NCBI GenBank assembly: GCA_033961575.1
Contig: CM066736.1
Location: 9,767,501-9,831,500 of the forward strand
Reading direction: 5' to 3'
Origin: Aselliscus stoliczkanus
Lineage: Eukaryota > Chordata > Mammalia > Chiroptera > Hipposideridae
DNA length: 64,000 nucleotides
The notes beneath the pieces were generated by a model. It ran no database searches, was not told the origin of the DNA, and saw only the letters and a list, made by a program, of their open reading frames with translations. Each line of letters starts with the position of its first letter. Positions within the stretch are counted from its first letter, which is position 1. Positions 52,840 through 63,641 of this stretch are shown piece after piece. The position numbers were made by a program, and so were the translations under genes.

Positions 52840-53420
52840 TCCTCAGCAGAAGGAACTCGCAGTGGAGAGTTGCAGCTGTGACAGTGAAGTTGGCAGGCTA
52901 CTGGGAGCACACTCCCTTTTGCCCACCAAATGGTGAGGAATCTAAGCTGACAAAATCCAAGGTTTTAAGAACTAAAGCTGATCAGGGGCACTCAAAAGGG
53001 GTGAGCGGAGCTGGCAGCTTTGGTCCCTCGAAAAGCAGGTGCAAGTCCTCATAACAGGGTGATGGGTACCATTTGGTCAAAGAAACCAAATCATCCAACC
53101 CGCGCGGCCAATCTGAGTTGAGCAAAAATCAAAGCGAGGCATCCAGCCCTCCATTTGTGCATGCATTGTTCATAGGGAAATTTAATTGGCTGCCCCCAGG
53201 GGCTAGTTTTGAAAGTATGCCACCCCCTTTTAAAAATATGCTTACACCTGGCGTCAGAGCTCTTTCTACAGCCTTTGGATTAATCACCAAGCTTCATATT
53301 TTAGAACAGCTTAGAGAACATAGATTCAAAGATTAGTCCGCACACAGGGCGGCTGTTGAAAAAAAGAGGGCATCTTCCTGCAAGGGCAAAAAAAAGATCA
53401 GCCAGAAGTTTGCTTAAGGT
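52840..53420. other. Candidate conserved noncoding element
   Basis: Unique sequence with 'aaatttaattggctgccccc', 'ggattaatcaccaagcttca', 'tttgtgcatgcattgttcat', 'tggtcaaagaaaccaaatca' (TCF/LEF-like tcaaag) and a local CpG cluster 'acccgcgcggcc' near 53099. No repeat or gene, although an 87-codon frame crosses it. Texture suggests an enhancer. Confidence 0.35.
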
Positions 53421-53725
53421 GGAAAGTCTTATTCGTCTCACTCTTGTAGAGCCCAGTTTAGCCACCTGCTACTTGCTCGCTGTCCTTGTTGATCTGGCCA
53501 CACTGATGTCTGCCAGGTCCATGGCCGTCACTTGGCAGGCATTCTGTCACCTTGCTTTCTCTTGGAGGTCTAGCTCTATCATGATGCCTAGCTGATGGAA
53601 TGCTGGCCTGCCATGGCTCATGTCCATACACTAGTGCACGTCAGGGAACAGCATTAAGCAGAAGGGGAAAAAAGCCCACTATGCAAACTTTGGGACTGAT
53701 ATTTGGCTTTCCATTGGATAAATAT

Positions 53726-53985
53726 TAATTATAGTTATGGTTTTCTGAGTACCCACTGTGTGCCAGATGCTGTTCTAAGCCCTCCACATGGATGATCCCC
53801 TTTATTGCCCCCGTCAAAGCCCGTGAGTTAGGTACTGTTGTCATGCACCCTTGGCATCCATAACTGGCACTGTATGGAGATATAAGGCAGTTAAGTAGCG
53901 TGCTCAAGGTTGCATAGCTTGTAAGTGCTAGGGGCAGGATCGGAACCTGGAAACTTGACTCTAAATCTCATTCTCAGGCATTGTA
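53726..53985 (+). mobile_element. MIR SINE, near full length
   Basis: 'ctgagtacccactgtgtgcc', 'agatgctgttctaagccctc', 'gtgctcaaggttgcatagct', 'tgtaagtgctaggggcagga', 'tcggaacctggaaacttgac' cover most of MIR. Confidence 0.85.
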
Positions 53986-53992
53986 TTATTTA

Positions 53993-54172
53993 GAGCAGTC
54001 TTTCCTAGAGTCACTTGGAGGGCTGGTTAGAACACAGGTTGCTGGACCCCACCTGGAAATTTTCTGATTTAGTCCACTTGGAATGGGTCCCAGGAATTTG
54101 CATTTCTTACAAATTCCCAGGTGATGTGGATGCTGCTGGTCCAGAGATCACGTTTTGGAAACCATTGATTTG
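53993..54172 (+). mobile_element. MER5A-like hAT MITE
   Basis: 'cacttggagggctggttaga', 'acacaggttgctggacccca', 'caggaatttgcatttcttac', 'aaattcccaggtgatgtgga', 'tgctgctggtccagagatca', 'ttggaaaccattg' match the MER5A consensus from end to end. Confidence 0.88.
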
Positions 54173-54179
54173 GGGGAAT

Positions 54180-54540
54180 GCTGAGTGTCGGTGGCTTAAC
54201 ACAATGTAAGTTTATATTTTGCTCCTACAACAGATGTGAATGTCCATGGTTGGTGGTTAGTTTTCCTTGAAATAGTGACTCTGGAATTCAGATTTCTTCC
54301 ATCACGTGACTTTGCCTCTCCCTACCCAGGCTGATGTCTGCCTGGTCAGTGGCTGTCACTAGGCAGAAGTGGAACCACAGCATGAGAAGGCTTCTTAAAA
54401 AGACTTGGTTCAGAAACGGCATACATCAGGTCTGCCCACCTTTCATTGGTAAGAACTAGTCATGTGACCACCACTAGAATGAGGTTTTCTGGGAAATGTA
54501 GTCTTTGTCCATGGAGGGGCTTCCTAAACACAACTTTATA
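54180..54540 (-). mobile_element. Ancient interspersed repeat, class uncertain
   Basis: 'ggtggcttaacacaatgtaa', 'cctttcattggtaagaacta', 'gtcatgtgaccaccactaga' and 'tctgggaaatgtagtctttg' mark a common old mammalian repeat that I cannot name. Confidence 0.5.
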
Positions 54541-55245
54541 CTATGGTAGAAGAAGCATCAATTCTGGTGGATAGCTGGCAGCCTCCCCCAGAGATAATAT
54601 ACAATCGTCCTCTGTCTAAATATGCCGGCACCAGCTATTGGGAGCTCAGACAATTGCTTTTCTAGTGCAGAGAGGTGATATACTTTGCTTATGTAGACAA
54701 AGAACAATAGGCTGAGTGGATATTTCTCACTTGTGCCTTGGCTACCAGAATATCACAAATGATGAATGCTTAATACAGAGATTCATGAAAATATGAACAA
54801 TGTGTGTGAGCTTTGTGTGTATGTTTTTTTTTCTGGAGAGGGAGTTCATGGAATCCATTAGATTTTCAAAGGAGGTGATGGAAACCCAATAAGTGTTGAG
54901 AACCACAGCTTTAAGTGTAGATGGAATTTTTCCTTGCCACTCAATCATATTACCTCATCGCTGTTTAACTATGGCCTTGGTGGAGATGGGTAGTGGTGGA
55001 GTGTAGGTGGCTGGTAAGAATGAAGATGTAGGATTGGGATACTGGGGGTGTGCATGGTGGCTTTTCCTATCATGCAGTGTATGTATAACATGCCTATTTA
55101 TTTCCACATTGTCAGTGATGGGTAGATCATTATCACTGCAGAAGTAATTTGGAAAGAGAAGCCCCACGTCTAGAGAACAAGGAAATATCACCCAACTCTG
55201 TTTCCAATTCATTGCACTCAAGAGAGGGACAATAACAATGGACAA
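54541..55245. other. Unassigned sequence
   Basis: No supported gene. 'gttgagaaccacagctttaa' at 54895-54914 resembles the end of a hAT MITE whose other end is not evident. Confidence 0.4.
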
Positions 55246-55249
55246 TGAC

Positions 55250-55600
55250 TGATCAACAGATACTGAGTACCTACTATGTGCTAAGCACTGTTGCAGCCCA
55301 AGATTCTAGAAATAAGTTAGAGCCAATAATCTCAAGAAGTTTACAGTCTCTAGTGGAAAATGGTAAAAAGAATTAATTGACTTTATTTTGTACATAGGCA
55401 TTATACTAAACACTTTACTAGTGTTATCTGGTTAAATCTTCATAACAGTTCTATAAGGTAGGGACTGATATCCTTCCCATTTAATAGACGGTAAAACTGA
55501 GGTTCACAGAGATTAAGTAACTTGACTAGAGGTCACTGAAACCAAAGTCTGGACAGCCCCAAGCCTCTTTTAGTAACCATTATGTTGTGCTGCCTTGGTT
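55250..55600 (+). mobile_element. L2 fragment followed by MIR SINE
   Basis: 'tactgagtacctactatgtg', 'ctaagcactgttgcagccca', 'tctcaagaagtttacagtct' are L2; from about 55380 'ttatctggttaaatcttcat', 'gtaaaactgaggttcacaga' and 'agtaacttgactagaggtca' are MIR. Confidence 0.8.
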
Positions 55601-55659
55601 AACTTGCTTATTAAATGGGTATGAGAGGGCCAAATTTCTTCATTGAATTATGGAGGGTG

Positions 55660-56065
55660 TGTCAGTTAACCATTGCTGGGTAACAATCACCAAATCTGGG
55701 TGGGATAAACAATAAGCATTCATTTCACTCATGTCTGCAGGTTCCTTGGGGCATCTCTATTGATCTTGACTGGGCTAGCTCGTTGGTGTCAGCAGGTTGT
55801 CTGTGGATGGGCTGATCTAGGCTAGTTCTGCTGAGTGGCTTTTGCTTTAGTTTTAAGTTCTCAAGCCAGATGAGTAACTCTGTTCCATGTAGCTCTCATC
55901 CTTTTTGGAATTTATCTAGGGCAATGTCTTTTTACATTGGAGGCAGAAGAGGGCAAGCTACGCTGTGCAAGGACATTTCAAACCCCTGTTTGTGTCACAT
56001 CTACTAACACCCAATTGGCTGAAATAACTCATATGGCTGACCCCAAAGTTGATGGATGAGGAAGT
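55660..56065 (-). mobile_element. MaLR/ERVL-like LTR
   Basis: Reverse order: 'agttaaccattgctgggtaa', 'caatcaccaaatctgggtgg', 'gttccttggggcatctctat', 'gatctaggctagttctgctg', 'cccaattggctgaaataact'. Diverged. Confidence 0.6.
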
Positions 56066-56189
56066 CCAGTTAGCTTTGTGTTCATCTAACTACAATGTTA
56101 GGTGACAAAGAGCATGGATAAAGGAAAAGATGAAGAATTTGGGACGATATTCAATCACCTATAAGGTAGTGAATAATTTTTAGTATAAA

Positions 56190-56537
56190 GGGGTTGCAGG
56201 AATTGGCCAATCACAACATGTAGCAAGCGTCTAAAATGTTTGATCCACACATTTTATTGATAGGCTTAAATTTAAGGAACAAATTAGAGAAGTGGAAGTG
56301 ATTTAGAGCATAGCTTTATTCACACCAGCAAACAATTGGAAACAACCTATGGGTCCAATCAAATAAGAATGGTTAAGTTAGTTATGATGCATTTACAAGA
56401 TAAGATGTTTATAGCCCTTAAAAGTTTCATGTTTTGAAAAAATATTTGACACTAATAAATGCACATATACATTATATGGAAAAAATGCAGGATATATGAG
56501 TGAAACAGTGGTATAATCTTAATTGGTGAAAATATCT

Positions 56538-56576
<39 letters not shown>

Positions 56577-56700
56577 ACCAGAATAAAATAGAGCCAAATG
56601 ACAGTGGTTATCTCTGAGGGGTACAATTAAGGTTGATTTAATTTTTTCCTTTATTCTTTTGAATGCCAAATTTTCTACAGTAAGCAAACTCTGCTGTTTG
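56190..56700 (+). mobile_element. Old L1M LINE 3' end with (CA)n
   Basis: 'agcaaacaattggaaacaac', 'ctatgggtccaatcaaataa', 'gaatggttaagttagttatg', then 'ggttatctctgaggggtaca' and 'tttattcttttgaatgccaa' are the ORF2 end and 3' UTR of an ancient L1M. It is unlike the younger L1 terminus elsewhere in this window. Confidence 0.82.
56539..56574 (+). repeat. (CA)n microsatellite
   Basis: About 36 bp of CA inside the L1M relic. Confidence 0.96.
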
Positions 56701-57775
56701 TGAATGTACCAAACAAGAGGTGCTATTTTAAAATAATCTACATAAATGCTAATTTTGAGTTGTCTGAAAGGTATTTTCTATAGAGAAAGGTAAAGTCACC
56801 AGCAAAGACTTAATGCAATATAAAGAGAGAAAAAAAAAATGACACTGAATGGTAGTATAAATCAGGCATTCAAAATAACCAAGTATCTTGTGACACATAT
56901 AAATAATTCTGCTTTATAATTTTATAAATGTCTGGACGTAGACATACATAAATAATTTTGATTACATGGCACAATTATAAATGCAGATTTTTGGAAGACT
57001 GAAATTGATCAACATTATCTGGATTGACAATAAGCCTATAATGTAACATAATGGATTTTTAAAATGTGGCATAAATCTGCTTAAAAATAAAAAAAAAAGT
57101 AGCTAGGCAGCCCAGCATCAAGACACATTAAAAACTGCCACCAGTCTCTGGATTGCGACTTCCATGCCAGCACCTTGCAGACTCAGCAAATGGAGGAACT
57201 TACGTAACAAATACCTTGTTGGGGGACAGAAGATCAGCTCCTAGGATCTTGCTAAAGGATGCTTCTATTCAAGTTGAGGGAGTGGGACGATTTTTCTCTT
57301 TTTTAAAACAAGTAAGGAAATGGAAATGTCCAGCCAGCCTCTTGCTCCCCCAGTGTAGAAACTTTGCATAGAAAAGGTACAAAAGGTGGGTGTTAAAGGA
57401 AACCCCTTTGTAAGCAAAGGCAGACAGACAGAGCTGCTAATGGACAGACAGACTTTGAACACACCCATTAGCCAGAGCAATTCATTCTTGCAATTCTAAG
57501 CCTTTGTCCCTATGGAAAGTACAGCTGCTTTTTGAGGCCAAAACAAATAAAGTGGACGGATTAATCCCTGAACTAAAGGTTCAAGAAATGATGAAGTCAA
57601 TGAAGGAGGGTTTGGGATGCCTTGTTATTTAGCCCTCTTCTACTTTTCTTTTTGTAAGCCAACTTGGAGTTTGGTTGAGTTATTAACCACCACTGATTTC
57701 CCGCTCCCAGCATCTGAAAATTGATTTTAAAAAGCACAAATAGATATAAATATGAAAAGATAATTTCAAATCCTT
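56701..57775. other. Unassigned AT-rich sequence
   Basis: Two A runs (56829-56839 and 57089-57097). No gene or named repeat. Confidence 0.4.
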
Positions 57776-58290
57776 CATTCATTTATTCACTAAATGTACA
57801 TGCCACATTCCTGTTGTGTTTCAAGCCCAGATAGAGAAAACTCAAATCATGCTTGAAGTGCTGTTTAGTTTGAAAATGCTCAAGAGTTCACTAGAAATGG
57901 GACCCATAAGAAATATCAAGAATAGATAAAACAAACACAGAGGAAAAATATCAGCAGAAAACTGCTTAAAGTCTGTACTGATGTATTTAGCATATTCAGT
58001 TCAGTTCAATTCAATTCAATTCAGTGTATCGAAACAAAATTGGAAGAGTCCTTAAAGTTAACCAAGTCCAATATTTAATCTAGTAAGTATTTGTCAAGGA
58101 GTCCTATCATATAAATGTTTGACTCTGTATTGCTTTTGGGGGAGGTTAAGAACAGGAGTGGATCTTTGGTAAATATTTTCTGAATTGAGTGAATGAATGG
58201 AAGAATAACCGAAGGAATAAACACTGTTGATAAAACCAAATCTCTGTGAAGCATCCAGACACATGATCACCTGTGATGCGGAAATTATCT
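57776..58290. other. Unassigned sequence with L2-like scraps
   Basis: 'tcatttattcactaaatgta' (57779-57798) and 'tttctgaattgagtgaatga' (58178-58197) look like L2 scraps. A ttcaa/ttcag pentamer repeat lies at 57995-58024. No gene. Confidence 0.4.
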
Positions 58291-58294
58291 AGTA

Positions 58295-58740
58295 AGAGCA
58301 AACAACAAACATTTAATGAGCCTTTACTATGTGCTAAGTATTGCTCTAAGTGCTTTACATGAGCTAATGTATTTCATTCCCATCTAATAAATCTATGAAC
58401 TATGTACTTATAAAAAAAATTGGGGGGGGGGGAATAGCCATGGTCATTGGTTACACATTGCTTTATTGCTATAATGGCATAGTTGACTCTTTTAAGGAGG
58501 GCACAGTTCACAGTGGCCCATGCAGGAATCGAACTGGCAACATTGGTGTTATCAGCGCCATGCTCTAACCAACTGAGCTAACCTGAATTATGGTCAGGTC
58601 ACCCCCTGAACTATGTACTTTTATTATCATAGCCGCATTTATTGTTGAAAAAAGTGACACACAGAAGGACGAAGTAAATTTCCTAAAGCCACGAAGTTAA
58701 ATGCGGCAGTCAGAGTTCAAAACCATGCAGACTGTTGCCA
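58295..58740 (+). mobile_element. MIR SINE split by an Ile-headed SINE
   Basis: 'atgagcctttactatgtgct', 'aagtattgctctaagtgctt', 'tacatgagctaatgtatttc' on the left; 'tttattatcatagccgcatt', 'aaatttcctaaagccacgaa', 'gtcagagttcaaaaccatgc' on the right. The SINE and its duplication sit between them. Confidence 0.82.
58410..58606 (-). mobile_element. tRNA-Ile(GAU)-headed SINE with exact duplication
   Basis: Minus strand: 'ttagctcagttggttagagc', 'gcgctgataacaccaatg', 'gttcgattcctgcatgggcc', 'gtgaactgtgccctcc', 'gagtcaactatgccattata' and a tail in which an 11-bp C run replaces part of the usual 'ccccaataaaatct'. The 14-bp duplication tgaactatgtactt is exact (58396-58409 and 58607-58620), so it is younger than the copy at 5898. 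Confidence 0.93.
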
Positions 58741-58779
58741 CAGTCCCCAGTCTTATCCACTGTTCTCTGATTCCTCTAT

Positions 58780-58885
58780 TTAAGTTCATTCTTACAATAC
58801 CCATGGGAATCAGGGTTTGACAGAACAGAAAGCTAAGGCACAGAGAAGCAATAAAGGTGGTATTTGAACTCAGGATTAAATCATG
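58780..58885 (+). mobile_element. MIR SINE fragment
   Basis: 'gaaagctaaggcacagagaa', 'gcaataaaggtggtatttga' and 'actcaggattaaatc' resemble the MIR 3' half. Confidence 0.55.
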
Positions 58886-59439
58886 TCTTATATCTCTCTT
58901 TAATAAGGTTGTTTTCATACTCGAAGTCACCATCCTTTAGGGAACTTCTGGTAGCCAATCTAAAATTGTCCTTTCAGAAGAACTTTGTGCAAGAGATCAC
59001 TGTCACCCTTGGTGCCCTTTGCATTCCCCACTAGAAATCCACGACACACCTGAATTCATCTAGAACCATGGACAGCACCCAGGTTGTAGGACTGTCTTCT
59101 CCAGGCTCCAAAAGTGAGGTGGTGGAGATTCTTTCCATCATAAACCAAATCAATAACTGCGTTCCAGGCTTTGTTGGTGAGAAGACACGTTGGTCCATTT
59201 GGAGGTTTATGTTAGATAACTGCTTTACATCACTAACCGTGGAGTCTAATCTCAATCTTGTCACCAAACATCATTCAGGAAATCATCATCTGTTTCCAGA
59301 TAACTGGTTGTTTTAGTTTGCTAGGATCACACTGAAGACTGAATGAAGTATGTAATTCTGATCTTCCAAATAGTTCTTTCATTAACGCCCTAAGTCCTCC
59401 ACCAGAAGGAATCTTAGTGTAGCAAACCTCTTTGAAAAT
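58886..59439. other. Unassigned sequence; overlapping frames at 59031-59316
   Basis: Frames of 78 codons (minus) and 82 codons (plus) overlap here. Neither has a recognisable domain, splice signals or supporting context. No repeat recognised. Confidence 0.35.
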
Positions 59440-59450
59440 ACACAAATGCC

Positions 59451-59856
59451 GGGCCGGCCAAGTGGCGTGTTGGTTAAGAGTTGGCTTGGGACGCCAGCTC
59501 TGAGCAGCAGGGCCCTGGTTCGGTTCCCACATGGGCCAGTGATGCTGTGCCTTCTACAGATAAGATGGTGATCAACAGTTTGACCTGGAGCTGGGCTGCC
59601 GTAGGCTGCAGTGGGGCTGGCTGGCAGCTGGCGTGAGCTTTCGTGAGCTGCTGTGAGCCACCGTGAGCCACCATGAGTGGCCATCCAATGGTCGGCGAGC
59701 GACTGCCTCAGCAGAGAAGAGCGCAATGATAATACCAACATGGGCCAGTGAAGCAACATCCTCCACAACTAGACTGAAGAACAAAAGGACAGCAACTTGT
59801 CTGTTCCCCTTCCCTGATTCCCCAATAAAATCTTTAAAACAAAAACACAAACACAC
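59451..59856 (+). mobile_element. Composite 406-bp tRNA-Ser/Leu-headed SINE
   Basis: The head 'gggccggccaagtggcgtgt' to 'ctggttcggttcccac' matches the short SINE family, but a long body follows: 'gatggtgatcaacagtttga', 'gtgagctgctgtgagccacc' with repeated gtgagc/ccaccgtgag units, then 'atgggccagtgaagcaacat', a second copy of the wording just past the head. It ends 'ccccaataaaatctttaaaa' and A/CA tail. The duplication acacaaatgcc is exact (59440-59450 and 59857-59867). Confidence 0.92.
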
Positions 59857-59867
59857 ACACAAATGCC

Positions 59868-60451
59868 TAGTGGAAATAATATTCCTTCATGAAAGGAAAG
59901 ATAGGTCAACAAGAACCCACACTCTTTACATGGATGAGGGGAAAACAGAGGGAACTCTGGGGGTTCCCACGTATTCTGTTTATAACTTGACCTAAGGATA
60001 GTTTTAAATAGGTTCTTTGTGTTTCTGCTCCCAGAAATTACTTTGGCATTCATTAATTAAATTCATTGATAAGTTATTGGGCGTCAATGAGATGTCTCTG
60101 AAAATCACCCTTCTTTCTTTATTCTTACAATATTATAAATATCCTTAATATAAACTGTCTCATGACTTTTTATTGTTATATGCACTTCTTCCTTTTTGGG
60201 GTATGAGCTTTTTAGTTACAGATACTGTGTAATTTTTTCATCCTTCAGGCATGAATCACAGTTTCAAGCATATGCAAGATAATACGTAAAAAATTTTAAG
60301 TTTTATTGGATGAATCAAATTATTAGTGATAGATTGAACCAGTGCCTGGCATTCTTTCACTTATTCATGCATTCTTCTGTGTGTCTTTCTGCCTGCCTGC
60401 CCATCAATTAATCAAAGTGTGCTTTCACCCATCTGTCTGTTCATGCATCTG
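59868..60451. other. Unassigned sequence
   Basis: No supported gene or named repeat. Confidence 0.4.
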
Positions 60452-60517
60452 TCCATCCATCCATCCATCCATCCATCCATCCATCCATCCATCCATCCAC
60501 CCATCCACCCATCTATC
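60452..60517 (+). repeat. (CATC)n microsatellite
   Basis: About 66 bp of ccat/catc tetramers with a few substitutions towards the right. Confidence 0.96.
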
Positions 60518-61320
60518 CAGTCTTCCCTTAATCTCACCCCATTAACAATTCAGACAGCAATTTGACAAATTTACCAGAGGAGGAGACAACTTATAAGGCT
60601 TTCCCATATGTCCTTCTTTCTTTTATCCAGTCCTAATTTTCCTTTATCTACCATCTCTCCCCTGTGGTACCCCACATTTCTTCTTCTTCCCTCAGGAGAG
60701 TTACAGGAATGAAAATGAGATGGCTCCTGGAGGCTGGAAAGGGGAGTAAATTGCTTGGTGACAGCTTGTGTCCAGGGACAGAAGAAAACCTCAGCCTAAA
60801 GCGAAGTTCAGGGAAGCCGAAGGAGCGAGCTGATGGACAGTCTGACTTGTCGAGGGTGAAATCAATTAAAGTACATCAAATCCAGAATTCATGCTTTCTC
60901 AGAGTGACAAATCTACACTGGAAACTGAGAAAGACGAAGAGAGAAAAATGTCTTTGACCTCTTAGAAACCGGCTGTTCCTTCTGTCAGGGGAGCCAGGCC
61001 TGGACCGAGATGCGTTCATGATGAATTGTAACAGCCAGCCAGCCACCTTAAAAAAGAACGGGGTGAAAAGGTTACCAAAGAGACCCAGAATGTGAGGAAT
61101 TCAACCAAACATCAAGATAAATCAACTCAGGGGCCAGGAGTATCTGTGCCATGCCAGTTCAGAACTGCTATGGGTACGCTCGGTGTGTTAACCCAAAGCT
61201 TTTAGGCACGCTCAGCACCACGCACGCCTTGTTTATCAAGACCTGGGAAAGGAATCGGAAGAGATGAGCCATGAGATGATCAGTCGACCATCAGAAATCT
61301 GGAGGCGTAACACTCCTGGG
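60518..61320. other. Unassigned sequence; possible constrained block at 60700-61270
   Basis: Unique, balanced sequence with 'gtgaaatcaattaaagtaca', 'ttcatgatgaattgtaacag' and 'ccttgtttatcaagacc'. No repeat. A 97-codon frame (60664-60957) lacks domains. Enhancer-like texture only. Confidence 0.33.
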
Positions 61321-61322
61321 CA

Positions 61323-61525
61323 GTGCGGTCCGATAGAACTTCCTGTGATGATGGAAAGGTTCTATAACTGAGCTGTCCCAGGCGATGGGTGTTAGTCATG
61401 GGTGACTACTGAACATGTGAAAGGTGGCTGGTGCAACTGGGGAACTACATTTTAATTCCATTTTTTTAAAAATTATTTTTAATTGAAATCGCTGTGGCTA
61501 GAAGCTACCGTATTAGACAGCGGAG
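61323..61525 (+). mobile_element. hAT-type MITE (MER3-like)
   Basis: 'cagtgcggtccgatagaact', 'gatgatggaaaggttctata', 'actactgaacatgtgaaagg', 'tggctggtgcaactggggaa', 'agctaccgtattagacagcg' match this well-known element nearly end to end. Confidence 0.82.
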
Positions 61526-61734
61526 TTTCAGGAGAAAGGAGCTTCTGCCTGCCATGATACCATCAAATGTCATCTAATGTCAGATGGCCATGGCTACTGG
61601 TCAAGGCGTTCTGAAGAGTTAAAGCATGCCAAGGGTTGTGGGCTCCATAGAATAATGACAATATCTTCGTTATCTCATAGCCCACCATCTACTGTGGCAG
61701 CTGACACAGAGTAGTTGTCTATACATGTGAATAC

Positions 61735-62215
61735 CTAATGAAATACATGATGATAGCTAACTTATTGAAAATGTATTATGTGTCAGATACTGTACTGAAA
61801 CTTTTTATACATTTTCTTGCATCAGCCTTGTAGAACGATTGTATAGGCAGTAGCAGAAATAGCTAGAACATCACTCACTACATACCAGGCTCTCTTTTAA
61901 AAAGTATGCATGCGTGACCACAGGTATTACTCACAACAGTTCTATAAGGCAAATGCTATTATTACACATAGTTTTGGATGAAGAAATGACACAGATGGAG
62001 GCCTGAGCAACATACAAGTAAGTCACACAGGCAGTAAATGTCTTGGCTCAAATTTGAACCCAGGCAGTCGGGCGACAGAGCCCATCACTGCATCCTACTG
62101 GGTTCCCTGGCTTTTCTCAATGTACAGAAGAAGAAACTGAAGCTGGGAAAGATTAAGTGAACTTATTGGTTAGTAAATAACAAAACCAGGATCCAAACTC
62201 AGGTCCACTTGATTG
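61735..62215 (+). mobile_element. Cluster of three MIR SINE fragments
   Basis: First, 'atgtattatgtgtcagatac' (about 61770). Second, 'cataccaggctctcttttaa', 'gaagaaatgacacagatgga', 'aatttgaacccaggcagtcg' (61881-62070). Third, 'gaagaaactgaagctgggaa', 'aaaaccaggatccaaactca' (62127-62202). Confidence 0.78.
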
Positions 62216-62308
62216 AAAAATCCCAGCGAATAACTGAGTTGCTTCATAACTGCTTGGGATTTTGCAAAGACTGGGCAGAAACTTTCACTTGCAATACTTG
62301 ATGGTATA

Positions 62309-62464
62309 CAGTAAAACCTTGGATTGTCAGTAACTTGGTTTGCGAATGTTCCGCAAAACGAGCAAACATTTCTAATACATTTTAAGGTGGTAAACGAGCG
62401 ATGTCTTTCAATACGAGTAGTTTGTTTCCGGAACGAATTAGGCTAGCAAGCCAAGGTATTACTG
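62309..62464. mobile_element. Tigger/pogo-type MITE, 156 bp, with TA duplication
   Basis: The ends CAGTAAAACCTTGG and, reverse-complemented, CAGTAATACCTTGG match at 13 of 14 bases, with TA at 62307-62308 and 62465-62466. Interior 'gcaaaacgagcaaacatttc' and 'aatacgagtagtttg' keep the CpG-rich wording of this family. Non-coding. Confidence 0.88.
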
Positions 62465-62484
62465 TATTTTATTTCTTCCTTAGA

Positions 62485-62665
62485 ATGTAGGGGTTGAAAC
62501 TGGGTTTGAAATTGCCTCTCTGAGATCAGTTTCCCCGTTCGTCAAATGAGCCTCCTTTCCACTTTTCGAGAGGGCTCACTGATGCAATATACGCGGTGTG
62601 TCTAACTCAGTGTCTAGAGGTACGTGATAAGCACTCAATAAAAGGATGTCATGGTCAGTATCATT
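62485..62665 (+). mobile_element. MIR SINE
   Basis: 'ctctgagatcagtttccccg', 'ttcgtcaaatgagcctcctt', 'actcagtgtctagaggtacg', 'tgataagcactcaataaaag' follow the MIR order. Confidence 0.75.
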
Positions 62666-63212
62666 AATTACATATTATAATTATATAATGTAATTATACA
62701 TAAGCATAGATTAATTATAGATTAATTAATAATAATATTATGATTAAAAACCACATAGGTACTGGAAAGACCAGGTGTGATTCTGCGAGTTTTTGCTTGC
62801 TTTTCAATGTCTCTGTGGAGGGATAGGTCCTTGGAATGACCTGTGCCAGAAGTTTCACTGATACCACTCCCCAGACTTAATATTAATTGTGTGCTGAGGG
62901 GCCCTTCTGGACCTCAGTTGCTGTGTGATATTGGAACAAATCCCAGGATCCAGACACGTAAGGCTGCTTCCCTCACACTCAATGGCCCTGTACAGTGAAG
63001 CTCTGGGTGTCTTTGGGAGGGATTTTCGGAGTTCACTATCCTTTTTTTCTTTGTTACCAGTCCCTTCATACAGCAGTTGTCCTGCTACTAGGATAACCAA
63101 CTGTTGGAGTTTGCTGGAGTCCAAGGGGTTTCATGAGAGGCAGAATTTTCAGTGCTAAAATCAGATAGACTCAGGCTAACCAGAATGGTTAGGCATCCTA
63201 TCTCCCGTCCTT

Positions 63213-63215
<3 letters not shown>
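62666..63215. other. Unassigned sequence
   Basis: AT-rich at the left (tataattatataatgtaatt). No supported gene or named repeat. Confidence 0.4.

Positions 63216-63259
<44 letters not shown>
63216..63259 (+). repeat. (CA)n microsatellite
   Basis: About 44 bp of pure CA. Confidence 0.97.
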
Positions 63260-63261
<2 letters not shown>

Positions 63262-63633
63262 ATCACAATGTGTTGCTCTTGGCCTAAATAGTTCAGCAAG
63301 CTGATTACATTTTTGATGAACATAACACAGTCAGGTTCAGGGTGAGGTCTTCCATGCATGGTCTCAGAGACCATTGTTTTGACATCATGGAGGGAGGTTA
63401 GCAAACTTCAGGCTCTCCGTTGTGTTTCAGACATTTGTGTGGGTTGGCTAAGGAGCCCCTCAACATTTTCTAGTGGAAAGGCTAAAATATTGCAAATCAT
63501 TTGCGTATATCTTTTATGAAATGAAAGTATTTTATTTTAATTTTCCTGTTAGAACTTAATTTGGTTTGCTTTCCCTAAAGCTCATCTACTCACCTATTCC
63601 CATTCTCACTCTAATATTATTGGCTGCAGAATA
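63260..63633. other. Unassigned sequence
   Basis: No supported gene or named repeat. Confidence 0.4.
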
Positions 63634-63641
63634 CGCTAGAT

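Noticed and set aside
60452..60517. CRISPR-like array or other spaced repeat
   Set aside because: It is a plain tetranucleotide microsatellite without spacers. No prokaryotic features occur anywhere in the window.
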